Shown: positions 43,321 through 51,588 of the stretch, piece after piece
How the letters are laid out: each line of letters begins with the position of its first letter
How positions within the stretch are numbered: position 1 is the stretch's first letter
Source: Haloplanus sp. XH21
Lineage (GTDB): Archaea > Halobacteriota > Halobacteria > Halobacteriales > Haloferacaceae
Length of the DNA stretch: 64,000 nucleotides
Assembly: GCF_023276355.1 (NCBI RefSeq)
Contig: NZ_JALLPL010000001.1
Span: 186,001 to 250,000 of the forward strand
Direction of reading: 5' to 3'
Notes under the pieces: generated by a model
The model's database searches: none
What the model saw: only the letters and a program-made list of their open reading frames with translations
What the model was told of the DNA's origin: nothing
Made by a program: the position numbers and the translations under genes

Positions 43321-43411
43321 ATAGTACTAAATTAATGAAGCATGCGTGTTATACTCACTCACGCTGACGGTGTCAGGGGGGCTGAACACCGACAGCTGAG
43401 TAAATGGCTCA

Positions 43412-43753
43412 ATGGGAAATCGTCTTACAATAGATCCCGAAGGAGGTTTATTTCGACTATTGTTTGGGGAATTGTCTGTTCAGTACAGATGCTTACCGAC
43501 CACCACGTTATTCGCCGTGACTTCGGTCAATACACTCGTTTTCTGGCAGTCCTATAGCACGCTCCAACGTGTTCTCATCACACCTTTCGTTTCCATAGTA
43601 TTCTATGGCAGGTTCACGCAGGTCCCAGACTTGGCTATCACACTCGCTCTCGGCGTGTTCTTCCTCCCGCTCGTACTCGTGGGCGTCGTCACGTTCGACC
43701 ACTTGTTCTGTGTGTACTCACGGTCGTCTGGGCGCCAGACTGCCACTACATAG
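43412..43753 (+). CDS. Small two-helix membrane protein
   Basis: A 113-residue frame with two hydrophobic regions (VLITPFVSIVFYGRF and LAITLALGVFFLPLVLVGVV) and a polar C terminus (FDHLFCVYSRSSGRQTATT). It is divergent from the secretion operon. The N-terminal ~40 residues are less convincing, and the real start may be inside. No family is recognised. Confidence 0.45.
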   Translation: MGNRLTIDPEGGLFRLLFGELSVQYRCLPTTTLFAVTSVNTLVFWQSYSTLQRVLITPFVSIVFYGRFTQVPDLAITLALGVFFLPLVLVGVVTFDHLFCVYSRSSGRQTATT

Positions 43754-43775
43754 TAGCAATCCGAGGGTACGCGCA

Positions 43776-44038
43776 GTGAACCGGGACCAACTATTGGTGA
43801 CAGGTGTCCTCGCACTTCTTGCTGCGAGCTTTGTCGGCGGGTGCGTGTACGCGGTGACAGTGGATTACTACCTCCAGTAGGACAGAACGAGTCCGATTGC
43901 GAGAATTCGTCCATCGTCATCGAACCCAGTCAGGATGTTATCCAAATTACTGACGGCTGCACCGACGGTGACTCTAGTAAGAACGAACCGCCTGTGACCG
44001 ATCCCGTCCTCGAACCGGGGGATGTGACTTGCGTATGA
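43776..44038 (+). pseudogene. Short membrane protein, probably frameshifted
   Basis: GTG at 43776 opens a 34-codon frame (VNRDQLLVTGVLALLAASFV, then GGCVYAVTVDYYLQ) that stops at 43880. In another phase the sequence continues as VGQNESDCENSSIVIEPSQD, then a Cys/Asp-rich stretch to a stop at 44038. One added base near 43875 joins them into a single-pass protein with an acidic two-Cys exterior. This suggests a frameshift, but the short frame could also be complete. Confidence 0.35.
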
Positions 44039-44040
44039 TA

Positions 44041-44247
44041 CTACCCGGAATACGCTACGGGACGTACCGCGGGTGTGCCCGAGACCACATCTAAGTCCAC
44101 GGCGGCATCAAAATCTGCACGACGTCCGTCGACGAAATCTGTAATCTCGAATAACGCGCTTTTCAGGCGGATACTATCCGAGAACCCGAAGTACCCCAGC
44201 CAAATCTCTGTATCGGGGCACAACCGACGGCTCGTTTCTTCAATCAA
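44041..44247 (-). CDS. Possible 68-residue protein
   Basis: A TTG-started frame on the minus strand with haloarchaeal-like acidic composition (LCPDTEIWLGYFGFSDSIRL, then FVDGRRADFDAAVDLDVVSG). No ATG or GTG start, no promoter at the right distance and no recognised family. An opposing frame on the plus strand is Ser/Lys-rich and less likely. Listed only as a possibility. Confidence 0.22.
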   Translation of the reverse strand: MIEETSRRLCPDTEIWLGYFGFSDSIRLKSALFEITDFVDGRRADFDAAVDLDVVSGTPAVRPVAYSG

Positions 44248-44336
44248 CGAAATACTTTTTTAGTGCCCTAGAGTGGACTTAGTTAGTCAAAAACCCGACA
44301 GAGCCGCTGTTGGGAGTCAAAGCACGCTGCCCTGAG

Positions 44337-44343
44337 GCTATAT
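44337..44343 (+). promoter_or_regulatory. TATA box of the nuclease-kinase operon
   Basis: CTATATA lies 26-32 bases before the ATG at 44369. The upstream ATG at 44345 would overlap this box and be untranscribed, so the box argues for 44369 as the first codon. Confidence 0.55.
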
Positions 44344-44368
44344 AATGGGATTCGAATCAGAGACACAA

Positions 44369-45040
44369 ATGAAAATGGTTGCAAGGAACGTACTGGATAG
44401 TAGCTTCACTGGCGGGCCAACAAACGTAATCGAGGAGTTCTCGTACGGCGCTGGCCGCACCGATCTCGTACTGACTAAAGAATCAGAAACATATCGAGAA
44501 CACCGACTCGATGTCCTCGGAATCAATACCGCAATTGAACAGGATTCCCACCTGCGTGCCTTCCTGCTCCTGCATAGCCGCGACGAAATTTCGAAAGACT
44601 ACTTTTTCCGCCTTGGAGCGATGGATGAACGCAAAAAGAGGTCAGCACTCAAGTGGCTCATCACCAACGGATTTGTAGAGGAACTCGAAGATGACCGAAT
44701 CCGAACCGCCCCTCATCTCCGCAGACACATCACCCGCTCGTACTCAATCGAACTGAAACTTAAAAATTGGCAGAAGGCGGTGAAACAGGCCTTCCGCTCC
44801 AAATCCTTCTCAGACTACCAGTACGTCGCCCTCGATGACGACTACATTCTCCGGGCAATCGACAACATCGACGTCTTCAAAGATTACGGAGTCGGCCTCA
44901 TCTCCATCGATCAGGGTTCCGAGCAATACGTTGTGCACTATGATCCGGACCGGGAAACCCCATACTCACCACTGAACAAGTGGAGACTCAATGAAACAAC
45001 TATGTGGGATGAGTTCCCTTGCTACGCTAGTTCAGATTAA
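44369..45040 (+). CDS. Predicted PD-(D/E)XK-type nuclease with internal winged helix
   Basis: A 223-residue protein (start at 44369 from the TATA position; an ATG at 44345 adds eight residues). YGAGRTDLVL resembles the Asp motif, and SIELKLKNWQKAVKQAF the E-x-K motif, of the restriction-endonuclease-like fold; YQYVALDDDY and VGLISID continue the core strands. Between the motifs lies a winged-helix-like stretch (LRAFLLLHSRDEISKDYFFR to LITNGFVEELEDDRI). It may therefore bind DNA and cleave it. The fold is inferred from motif order, not from a known family. It is the first gene of a four-gene operon, with one base to the kinase gene. Confidence 0.6.
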   Translation: MKMVARNVLDSSFTGGPTNVIEEFSYGAGRTDLVLTKESETYREHRLDVLGINTAIEQDSHLRAFLLLHSRDEISKDYFFRLGAMDERKKRSALKWLITNGFVEELEDDRIRTAPHLRRHITRSYSIELKLKNWQKAVKQAFRSKSFSDYQYVALDDDYILRAIDNIDVFKDYGVGLISIDQGSEQYVVHYDPDRETPYSPLNKWRLNETTMWDEFPCYASSD

Positions 45041-45041
45041 T

Positions 45042-45905
45042 ATGTCCGGTGCTCTCACTATTGACCAAATCACCGCCCATTTCGAGGACGTCGACATCCA
45101 ACGCGAGATCGAAGGTGGTGCGAATAAACAAGTGTACGAGGCAAAGTACGAGGGGCAGACTATAGCGTTCAAAATCCTCCCAATCGACAACAGACGAGCC
45201 GAGGGATACGCAAAACGGGAGATCGAAACCATGCAGAAAATTGACTCCCCAATTCTGGTCGACCTTCATGGCTATACTGCTACGGAAATCGATGGAACCT
45301 ACGTGTTCGCCATCCTCGAAGAATTCGTCCCCGGGAACACGCTCAAGGACGTTCTCGAAGAAAACGGCGGTGACCTCGAACTCGGCATTGATGTGACGCG
45401 ATCGCTCCTGTCGGTCCTCGCGGCCTTTGACGAGGACGACATTATCCACCGAGATATCAAGCCTGGGAACATAATGGTTCGCCCGAGCGGCGATATCACT
45501 CTGCTTGACGTGGGTATCGCACGAATGCAAAACCGAACAAGCCTCACACCCACTTTCGCCCCGCACGCACCTGGGACATACGCATATTCAGCCCCCGAGC
45601 AGTTGAACAACGAGAAAGAAATCCAAGGATGCCGGACAGATCTATTCGCAACAGGTATCGTGATGTTCGAGTCCATCACCGGAGAGCACCCCTTCGCACC
45701 GGACGACATCGATATTACCATCCCCGATGCAATCCTACAAGAAGAGCGAAAAGAACTGGACGGATACATCGAAAACAAAGACTTTGAAGCACAACTCAAC
45801 GAATTCTTCAAGAAGATGACCGCATTCGAGCCCTACGAACGATTCCGGAAGCCAAAGTTCGCACGTCAAGAATTCAACAATATCACAGGTGGTGCCGATG
45901 TTTGA
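45042..45905 (+). CDS. Serine/threonine protein kinase (eukaryote-type)
   Basis: A 287-residue protein made almost only of a kinase domain. Glycine loop EGGANKQVYEAKY, Lys44 (IAFKIL), Glu60 (KREIETM), catalytic loop IIHRDIKPGN (Asp138, Lys140, Asn143), DVG at Asp156 in place of DFG, GTYAYSAPEQ, and RTDLFATGIVMFE are all present. All catalytic residues are kept, so it should be active. There is no membrane or sensor domain. The ATG at 45042 lies one base after the nuclease stop; the end overlaps the next gene by eight bases. Targets are unknown, possibly its operon partners. Confidence 0.9.
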   Translation: MSGALTIDQITAHFEDVDIQREIEGGANKQVYEAKYEGQTIAFKILPIDNRRAEGYAKREIETMQKIDSPILVDLHGYTATEIDGTYVFAILEEFVPGNTLKDVLEENGGDLELGIDVTRSLLSVLAAFDEDDIIHRDIKPGNIMVRPSGDITLLDVGIARMQNRTSLTPTFAPHAPGTYAYSAPEQLNNEKEIQGCRTDLFATGIVMFESITGEHPFAPDDIDITIPDAILQEERKELDGYIENKDFEAQLNEFFKKMTAFEPYERFRKPKFARQEFNNITGGADV

Positions 45906-47103
45906 AGAGTCCAGCTTCCTCGTCCAAATCGGCCACAACGGCCACCTCATGGTCGAAGACCTCCTTCAACGAGGCTACGCAGATGGCGCAATCCTCAGCC
46001 CTGCTGACTATAGCAAAGGCGACAACGAGGATATCTCGGACACCATCCATCGCTACGACGGCACCGTTCTCTTCGATCCACAGTTCTACATCCCACGGTC
46101 CGACCGACCCAAGTTCGACCACTACGATTACTACCAGGAATTCGGAGGCGACGACTTCGACACCGTAGCGGTCGGCTCAGAGAACGAAGCACTCTGCCGA
46201 GAGCTCGTCAACTTACAAGATGATTTAGATGTCGATGCTTACATCGCCCCCGCACGAGTCCTGGATACGTTCTCCGACCAGAAAATCGAAGAATGGGTGG
46301 AACTCACGGGAATGTTCCTTCACATCGCTGAAGAAGAAGGGCGCGACATTCCGGTGTTCGCATCGCTCCCTGTCGACCAACAACCGTTGACCGATAAGAG
46401 CCAGCGAAGCAAACTCCTAAACAACGCCACGCGAGTTGACCCAGACGGGTTCTACGTATCTACCGAATTCGACACAGACAATAGATACCCACTAACGGGC
46501 GTTTCGAACGTGTATTCCGTTCTGGACCTGTTGAATAGCTTGAAGCAGAACCACTACGAGGTTGTCGTCGGCCACACTCACCAGGTCGCTCACCTATATC
46601 TCGGGATTGGGGTAGATGCCTTCGCTTCCGGTCACTACGTGAATCTCCGCGCGTTCGACACACGACGTTGGGACCCCAACAACGAGCAGGGGGGTGGCCG
46701 ACAGGTCATCAAGTACTACTCCGACAAACTGCTGAACGAACTACGAGTGGATCAAGACCTCGATCTGATGTACCAGAAGGACGGATTCGACCTAGAGACC
46801 GTCCGAACCCCATCGGACTACGACGATCAGCTCTTCGAAAGCTCCGACCCGCCGTCCACTGTTGGTTGGGCGCTGCGTGACGCTTCTTGGGACCACTACA
46901 TCTGGTCTTGTTACGATATCTCGAGGAAATACCGCGGGAAATCAATAGATGAACGAATAGCGACCGCAGAGCAAACTGTGGAAGACGCCGAGGAGCTGTA
47001 TGAGGAAATTGAAGATGAGTTCGGGATGCTCACTGAACCGACGAAGCAAATCTATGGTGACTGGAAAGCCTCTCTGTCCACGATAAAGTCTGATGTCCTG
47101 TAG
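45898..47103 (+). CDS. Protein of unknown function, possible TIM-barrel
   Basis: A 401-residue protein. Alternating strands end in acidic or His residues (GAILSPADYS, VLFDPQFYIP, AYIAPARVLD, IPVFASLPVD, GFYVSTEFDT, YEVVVGHTHQVAHLYLGIG), a pattern suggesting an alpha/beta barrel. DAFASGHYVNLRAFD could be part of a phosphate- or base-binding site, loosely like tRNA-guanine transglycosylase relatives, but I cannot name a family. A helical C-terminal region follows. The start at 45898 overlaps the kinase gene by eight bases, so translation is probably coupled. Confidence 0.7.
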   Translation: MFEESSFLVQIGHNGHLMVEDLLQRGYADGAILSPADYSKGDNEDISDTIHRYDGTVLFDPQFYIPRSDRPKFDHYDYYQEFGGDDFDTVAVGSENEALCRELVNLQDDLDVDAYIAPARVLDTFSDQKIEEWVELTGMFLHIAEEEGRDIPVFASLPVDQQPLTDKSQRSKLLNNATRVDPDGFYVSTEFDTDNRYPLTGVSNVYSVLDLLNSLKQNHYEVVVGHTHQVAHLYLGIGVDAFASGHYVNLRAFDTRRWDPNNEQGGGRQVIKYYSDKLLNELRVDQDLDLMYQKDGFDLETVRTPSDYDDQLFESSDPPSTVGWALRDASWDHYIWSCYDISRKYRGKSIDERIATAEQTVEDAEELYEEIEDEFGMLTEPTKQIYGDWKASLSTIKSDVL

Positions 47104-47118
47104 AGAGTTGACATAGGA

Positions 47119-47805
47119 ATGAAGATAGGAGTTATCTCCGACATCCATGCAAATGCTCCCGCTCTTCGTGTCGTACTGGATGGTCTAGCCGACAGGGATG
47201 TTGACCAGACCCTTTGTGCTGGTGATGTAGTAGGCTACTACCCGTTCCCGAACGAAGTCATCTCACTCCTTGCAGAGCACGATGTTCGGTCGATCGTCGG
47301 GAATCACGATGCTGCTGTTCTTGATGAAACGCCCTCAGGATTTAGTATCGATGCTAAGCGTGCAGCTGATTGGACGAGGCGACAACTGACGCCCGAGAGC
47401 AACGCATTTCTCGAATCACTTCCGATGACAATCGAGGAAACTATCGATGGTCGAGAGGTATACGTGGTTCACGGCTCTCCGGAAGACCCGCTGAACGAGT
47501 ACATCTGGGGAGATGAAGTCGACGAACGAGCACTCGACTATTGGTTTGATAATCGGCCAGACTTGGTTATCTTTGGACACACCCATCGACCGTTCGTGAA
47601 GGAGATCGGGTCGACAACCGTACTAAATCCAGGGAGTGTAGGCCAGCCTCGGGATAGGAATCCTCGCTCTGCATTCGCTGTAGTTGACTTGAAGTCTCTG
47701 TCTGTGGACCGGTATCGGGTTGATTATGATATCGAAGCCGTCGCAGATGAGACTGGAAAATACCTTCCTCGTAAGCTCGGCGACCGACTGTACGAAGGTC
47801 GATGA
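47119..47805 (+). CDS. Metallophosphoesterase
   Basis: A 228-residue calcineurin-like phosphoesterase with a complete metal site: SDIHAN near residue 8, AGDVVGY, GNHDA, VHGSPED and FGHTHRPF, then LNPGSVGQPRDRN. It belongs to the single-domain group with protein-phosphatase-like and phosphodiesterase members. It starts 15 bases after the preceding gene. Next to a protein kinase it could reverse phosphorylation, or degrade a nucleotide product of the barrel-like protein; both are guesses. Confidence 0.88.
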   Translation: MKIGVISDIHANAPALRVVLDGLADRDVDQTLCAGDVVGYYPFPNEVISLLAEHDVRSIVGNHDAAVLDETPSGFSIDAKRAADWTRRQLTPESNAFLESLPMTIEETIDGREVYVVHGSPEDPLNEYIWGDEVDERALDYWFDNRPDLVIFGHTHRPFVKEIGSTTVLNPGSVGQPRDRNPRSAFAVVDLKSLSVDRYRVDYDIEAVADETGKYLPRKLGDRLYEGR

Positions 47806-47912
47806 CGTTGATGGGAATTAGTAGTGAATCTCCTAGCTGGAATGATCGATGAATTCGACATACTGTACCACGTTCAACAGAGGGACTTAGATCTTAAACG
47901 TTCAATTCCGGT

Positions 47913-48833
47913 TTACCGATGATATAGACGCCAGAGGTAGCCAGGTGTCGAGGCGGTGATTTCATCAACGATTGACGTCCACGGGTGCTCACCGTGGAAT
48001 GCCCGAACATATGTAGCCGACACGTCCGTTGCCTCGCTCACGAGTAGCATTGAGCCGAAGAGGGCATATTCAGGGAGGAACGCAACGTTACTCCACCGAT
48101 ATCGTGGTCGGAGATGTCCCAAGGGTCGCCACAGCGGGTGAGCTCGAAGCGCGGCTAGTTCTTCGTCGGTTACACCGAGATCGCGAACGGCCACCGGTTC
48201 AATCCCGCCCCGGCGGGTCCCGTGGGCGAGAACACCCTCCAAGAGCGTCTTCGTTCGCTGTCTCTTGGCGAGATGGGCTAGCGAATCGTGTTTTAGTTCG
48301 GCGGCAAGGTACGCTTGCGCACGGATTGAGACAGCCTGTTCGAACCCCTCCTGCAGATACGGGTGCATCCATGTTGGCGAGTCAAACCGGTGCTGATAGG
48401 CGTGGCACAGCTCCGACGCTAAATACGTGTACGCCGTCGACTCGGAAAGCCGCCCTGGGCTCACGCCGATCCAGCCCGTCCGGGCAGAGTACCGCCCGCC
48501 GATGAACACGAGCGTCAATGACGCCGGCAGATCACTCGTGAGGAGCGCGAGACGCTCGCGTCGCGAATAGTCGTAGACGAGGTGCTCGCGCCACCTGTCG
48601 CGGTACGGTGTCGAGTCGACGTCAAGCAGGTCGTCGTAGAATCGCATGAGCTTGTCCAGGCGTTCGTGGAGGTCGGCCTCGCTGGCGAGAGGGCCGTCGA
48701 GATCTTGCAGGAGTGACTCGGTCAGTGGGGGTGCGTCTGGGTACTCCGCCCGGTACGCCTCGATCGCGTCTGCGCAGGTTGATCGCAGCTGTTCGGAGAA
48801 CGCTTCGTCGTTCAATTGTATTGACCGTTTCAT
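47913..48833 (-). CDS. Metalloprotease-like protein with altered HExxH motif
   Basis: A 306-residue protein. The segment ASELCHAYQHRFDSPTW, followed by LQEGFEQAVS, resembles the zinc-protease helix pair HExxH...E, but the first His is Ser (SELCH). An additional His three residues on (AYQH) could substitute as ligand. It is either an inactive relative or a variant site. No signal peptide, so cytoplasmic. It lies just downstream of the P450 gene on the same strand and may be co-expressed. Confidence 0.55.
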   Translation of the reverse strand: MKRSIQLNDEAFSEQLRSTCADAIEAYRAEYPDAPPLTESLLQDLDGPLASEADLHERLDKLMRFYDDLLDVDSTPYRDRWREHLVYDYSRRERLALLTSDLPASLTLVFIGGRYSARTGWIGVSPGRLSESTAYTYLASELCHAYQHRFDSPTWMHPYLQEGFEQAVSIRAQAYLAAELKHDSLAHLAKRQRTKTLLEGVLAHGTRRGGIEPVAVRDLGVTDEELAALRAHPLWRPLGHLRPRYRWSNVAFLPEYALFGSMLLVSEATDVSATYVRAFHGEHPWTSIVDEITASTPGYLWRLYHR

Positions 48834-48888
48834 AAACTGCTGAAGAACAGAGGGTGGGAAGTTGCTTGATGTGGTGTGACGGAATAGA

Positions 48889-50274
48889 TTACCGGCGACG
48901 AATTCGCAACGGGATACCTTCCTTCGTTCGAGTCGTCACCCGAGGCGACAGGTCGAGATCTCCCGTTCGCTCCCAATCGAGCCGGTATTCTTGACCGATC
49001 GTCGCGAGGACAACTTTGGCTTCGAGCAACGCGAACTCCCGACCGATACAGGAACGTCGGCCGCCGCCGAACGGGGCGTACGCGAAGTCGGGGAGCTCCT
49101 TCTCGAACTCGTCCGTCCATCGCTCGGGACGGAACGCGAGCGGCTCGTCGTAGAACTGCTCGTCCCGGTGGACGTGAATGATCGACAGATGGAGTTCGTG
49201 CCCGGCCGGAATGCTGTAGCCGCCGATTTCGACTTTCGTCTTCGTCCGCCGAGGAATCGTGTGGACCGGCGGATACAGCCGGAGCGCTTCTGTGATGATC
49301 CGTTCGGTAACCTCCAAGTCATCGAGGTCCTCGGCAGACGGGGGGTCGCCGTCGAGGACCGTGTCGAGCTCCGCGTGGAATCGGTCGCGAATGTCCGGAT
49401 GCGTCGCCAGCAGATACCACGTGAACCCGAGTGCGGCCGCTGTCGTCTCGTGACCGGCGAACACCATCGTCACCAACTGGTCTTCGATCTCCTCGGTCGT
49501 GAGCTGTGCGGCGTCATCGGTTTCCCGGGCACGCTGGAGCTGGGTGAGGAGATCGTGTACGGCTGATTCGGCGGGAACTCGGTGGTTACTCAGCGAGGAG
49601 TTCTCCACGCCCGAATCTGTGTTCGAGGGGTTCTCCTGCTTATTGTCATCAAGCAGTGCTCTGACTTCCCGTCTGAGTCGCTTGGTCGATTGCTTGAAGC
49701 GTCGACGAGCCGGTGTTGGCACCCAGGGCGGCAACATCCACGATGACGGTGCGAACCATTCGTTGAGACCATCGGCCGCCTCGCGGAGCTCTTGGTCTTC
49801 GCCGGGGACTAGCCGGCGACCGAACAAGGTCGCGAAGAGGACCTCGAGTGTCAGATCCCGCATTTCCGTCTCCATGTCGTGTGACTCGCCATCGGTCCAG
49901 GTCGTGAGCCGTCGATTGGTGCAGGCCACCATCTGATCCGTGTAGCCACGGATTCGGTCGCGGTAGAATAACGGCTGGAGCATCTCGCGCTGCCGTCGCC
50001 ACCGCTGGCCCTCCACCGAGAGCAACCCGTTGCCGAACGCCCGGCGGTAATCCTCAGTCTTCCCGAACGCGTCGACGTCGGTTACCAGCACCCGATTGAA
50101 GTACTCGGGGTGGGCGAAGACGAAGACGTCGTCAATTCCCGGCAGCTCCATGCGGTAGATGTCGCCACACTCGGCGACGGCATCCTCCACAAACGCGAAC
50201 GGATCCCGAGCAAAATGGATCGCGTTCTTGAGGACTGGGTAGCCGGACGGTGATGGAGGCAGCCGGGACGCCAC
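48889..50274 (-). CDS. Cytochrome P450
   Basis: A 461-residue heme monooxygenase without a membrane anchor. Oxygen-binding I-helix MVFAGHETTAAALG, K-helix EALRLYPP (E-x-x-R), the FRPERW meander and the heme loop FGGGRRSCIGREFA (Cys near 407) are all intact. It resembles the haloarchaeal CYP174-type enzymes; substrate unknown, and its redox partner is not nearby. A TATTTATTT box at 50299-50307 (minus strand) is best placed for the GTG at 50274; a TTG at 50283 is the alternative start. Confidence 0.92.
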   Translation of the reverse strand: MASRLPPSPSGYPVLKNAIHFARDPFAFVEDAVAECGDIYRMELPGIDDVFVFAHPEYFNRVLVTDVDAFGKTEDYRRAFGNGLLSVEGQRWRRQREMLQPLFYRDRIRGYTDQMVACTNRRLTTWTDGESHDMETEMRDLTLEVLFATLFGRRLVPGEDQELREAADGLNEWFAPSSWMLPPWVPTPARRRFKQSTKRLRREVRALLDDNKQENPSNTDSGVENSSLSNHRVPAESAVHDLLTQLQRARETDDAAQLTTEEIEDQLVTMVFAGHETTAAALGFTWYLLATHPDIRDRFHAELDTVLDGDPPSAEDLDDLEVTERIITEALRLYPPVHTIPRRTKTKVEIGGYSIPAGHELHLSIIHVHRDEQFYDEPLAFRPERWTDEFEKELPDFAYAPFGGGRRSCIGREFALLEAKVVLATIGQEYRLDWERTGDLDLSPRVTTRTKEGIPLRIRRR

Positions 50275-50298
50275 GATACTCAACCCTTGTTACGGATA

Positions 50299-50307
50299 CA
50301 AAATAAA
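50299..50307 (-). promoter_or_regulatory. TATA box of the P450 gene
   Basis: TATTTATTT on the minus strand lies 25-33 bases before the GTG at 50274. The divergent regulator has a separate ATAATTT box near 50334-50340, so both genes share a ~100-base control region. Confidence 0.5.
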
Positions 50308-50382
50308 TACTGGCGGCGGATAGCAGTCCAGCCATAATTTCATGGTAATGGGTGACATAGATTCGAGAATAGGTGAATTGAG

Positions 50383-51489
50383 ATGACCCGCGATGCACGC
50401 GCGGTCACGAACCCACTCACTAACGAACAAATCGTCGTCCGGGAGTTCATTAGCGAACTCGCTGGCTCGTCTCGCCTCGAGGTAGTCCGCACGCTCGAGG
50501 GGCGAGTAATGACGCCGTCGGACATCGATTGCCACGGGCCGATCGCCCGACAGACCGCCTCGAAGCATCTCACCCAGTTCACCGACCGTGGCCTGACGAA
50601 ACCCACGGCCGGGGAGTGCGGCTACGAGCTGACGGCCGGTGGGAAGGTCATAGTAGATGCCGTCGAGCGATGTCTACAACAGGTTGATCGCGACGCCCTA
50701 ACCCACCTGTCCGGATCTACGCATGCGCTCCCCCTGTTGCAAACGCTGTCCGAGTACCCGGCACGACCGAGCGAACTCGCCAGGAACACCCCCGGCTCGC
50801 CGTCTCGACCAACCGTCCAGCGGGAGTTGCAGACGTTTGCGGAACACGGCTGGAGCATGGAGGTCGATGGACATCACCAGATTACACACGCCGGGAAGCG
50901 CGTGCTAGACGCTTATGACGAACTCGGCGTGACGGTCGAACAGGTGATGGAGAAGGCACCGTGGTTTCAGCGGCTCGATCCGATTCACGCCGACATCCCG
51001 GTTGCTGCGCTCGACGGTGCAAGGCTGTACGTCTCGAGTCCGGACTCGCCGGGGATCGTTCTCGCGGCCGCCCTCAAGCTCTGCGATCCACGACTGGACC
51101 GTTTCCGGGTCCTGACGTCGATCTTCAACCCCACGCTCTTCAGAGCGTACGATATGTTGCTCAAACTCGGGCTCAAGGGAGAGGCAATCGTCGATGCGTC
51201 ACTCTATGAACGGCTGCACGAGGAGGGGATGGAACACTTTCTGGATGACTCCGACTACGATGCGTTCGATATCTACCGACTCGAAGTGCCACTGACCCTC
51301 GGGATCGGGATCTACGACGAACAGCAGGTGGCGATTGGCGTGTACAATGAGGCCGGCGGTGGTGAACACATCGCCATGATTCTGAGCACCAATGACGCTA
51401 TCGTCGAGTGGGGAGCTGGGTTATTCGAATCATATCGCGAGGAGGCCTGTCCAGCCAATAAACCGGACTCCGAACTCGTCAGTGGATGA
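50383..51489 (+). CDS. Winged-helix transcriptional regulator, probably of the P450 gene
   Basis: A 368-residue protein with two N-terminal winged-helix units (SSRLEVVRTLEGRVMTPSDI; ALPLLQTLSEYPARPSELAR) and a C-terminal alpha/beta sensor domain (LYVSSPDSPGIVLAAALKLC, then FRVLTSIFNP and LGIGIYDEQQVAIGVYNEAG). This is the haloarchaeal HTH plus DUF1724-like layout. It is divergent from the P450 gene, 108 bases apart, and is the natural candidate for its regulator. An AGGTGA ribosome-binding site precedes the ATG, and a TATA box lies 43-50 bases upstream, so the transcript has a short leader. Confidence 0.82.
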   Translation: MTRDARAVTNPLTNEQIVVREFISELAGSSRLEVVRTLEGRVMTPSDIDCHGPIARQTASKHLTQFTDRGLTKPTAGECGYELTAGGKVIVDAVERCLQQVDRDALTHLSGSTHALPLLQTLSEYPARPSELARNTPGSPSRPTVQRELQTFAEHGWSMEVDGHHQITHAGKRVLDAYDELGVTVEQVMEKAPWFQRLDPIHADIPVAALDGARLYVSSPDSPGIVLAAALKLCDPRLDRFRVLTSIFNPTLFRAYDMLLKLGLKGEAIVDASLYERLHEEGMEHFLDDSDYDAFDIYRLEVPLTLGIGIYDEQQVAIGVYNEAGGGEHIAMILSTNDAIVEWGAGLFESYREEACPANKPDSELVSG

Positions 51490-51588
51490 GTGATTAGGGA
51501 ATGTAGTCGATAGCTATGCTACTGATACCTTTGGATTAGCTTGGATCGTGGAACACAATTTATTTTGGCTCGCTAATTTGAGTGGAAG

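Noticed and set aside
44075-44263. 62-codon plus-strand frame
   Set aside because: Ser/Lys/Arg-rich, unlike haloarchaeal proteins, and it conflicts with a slightly better minus-strand candidate.
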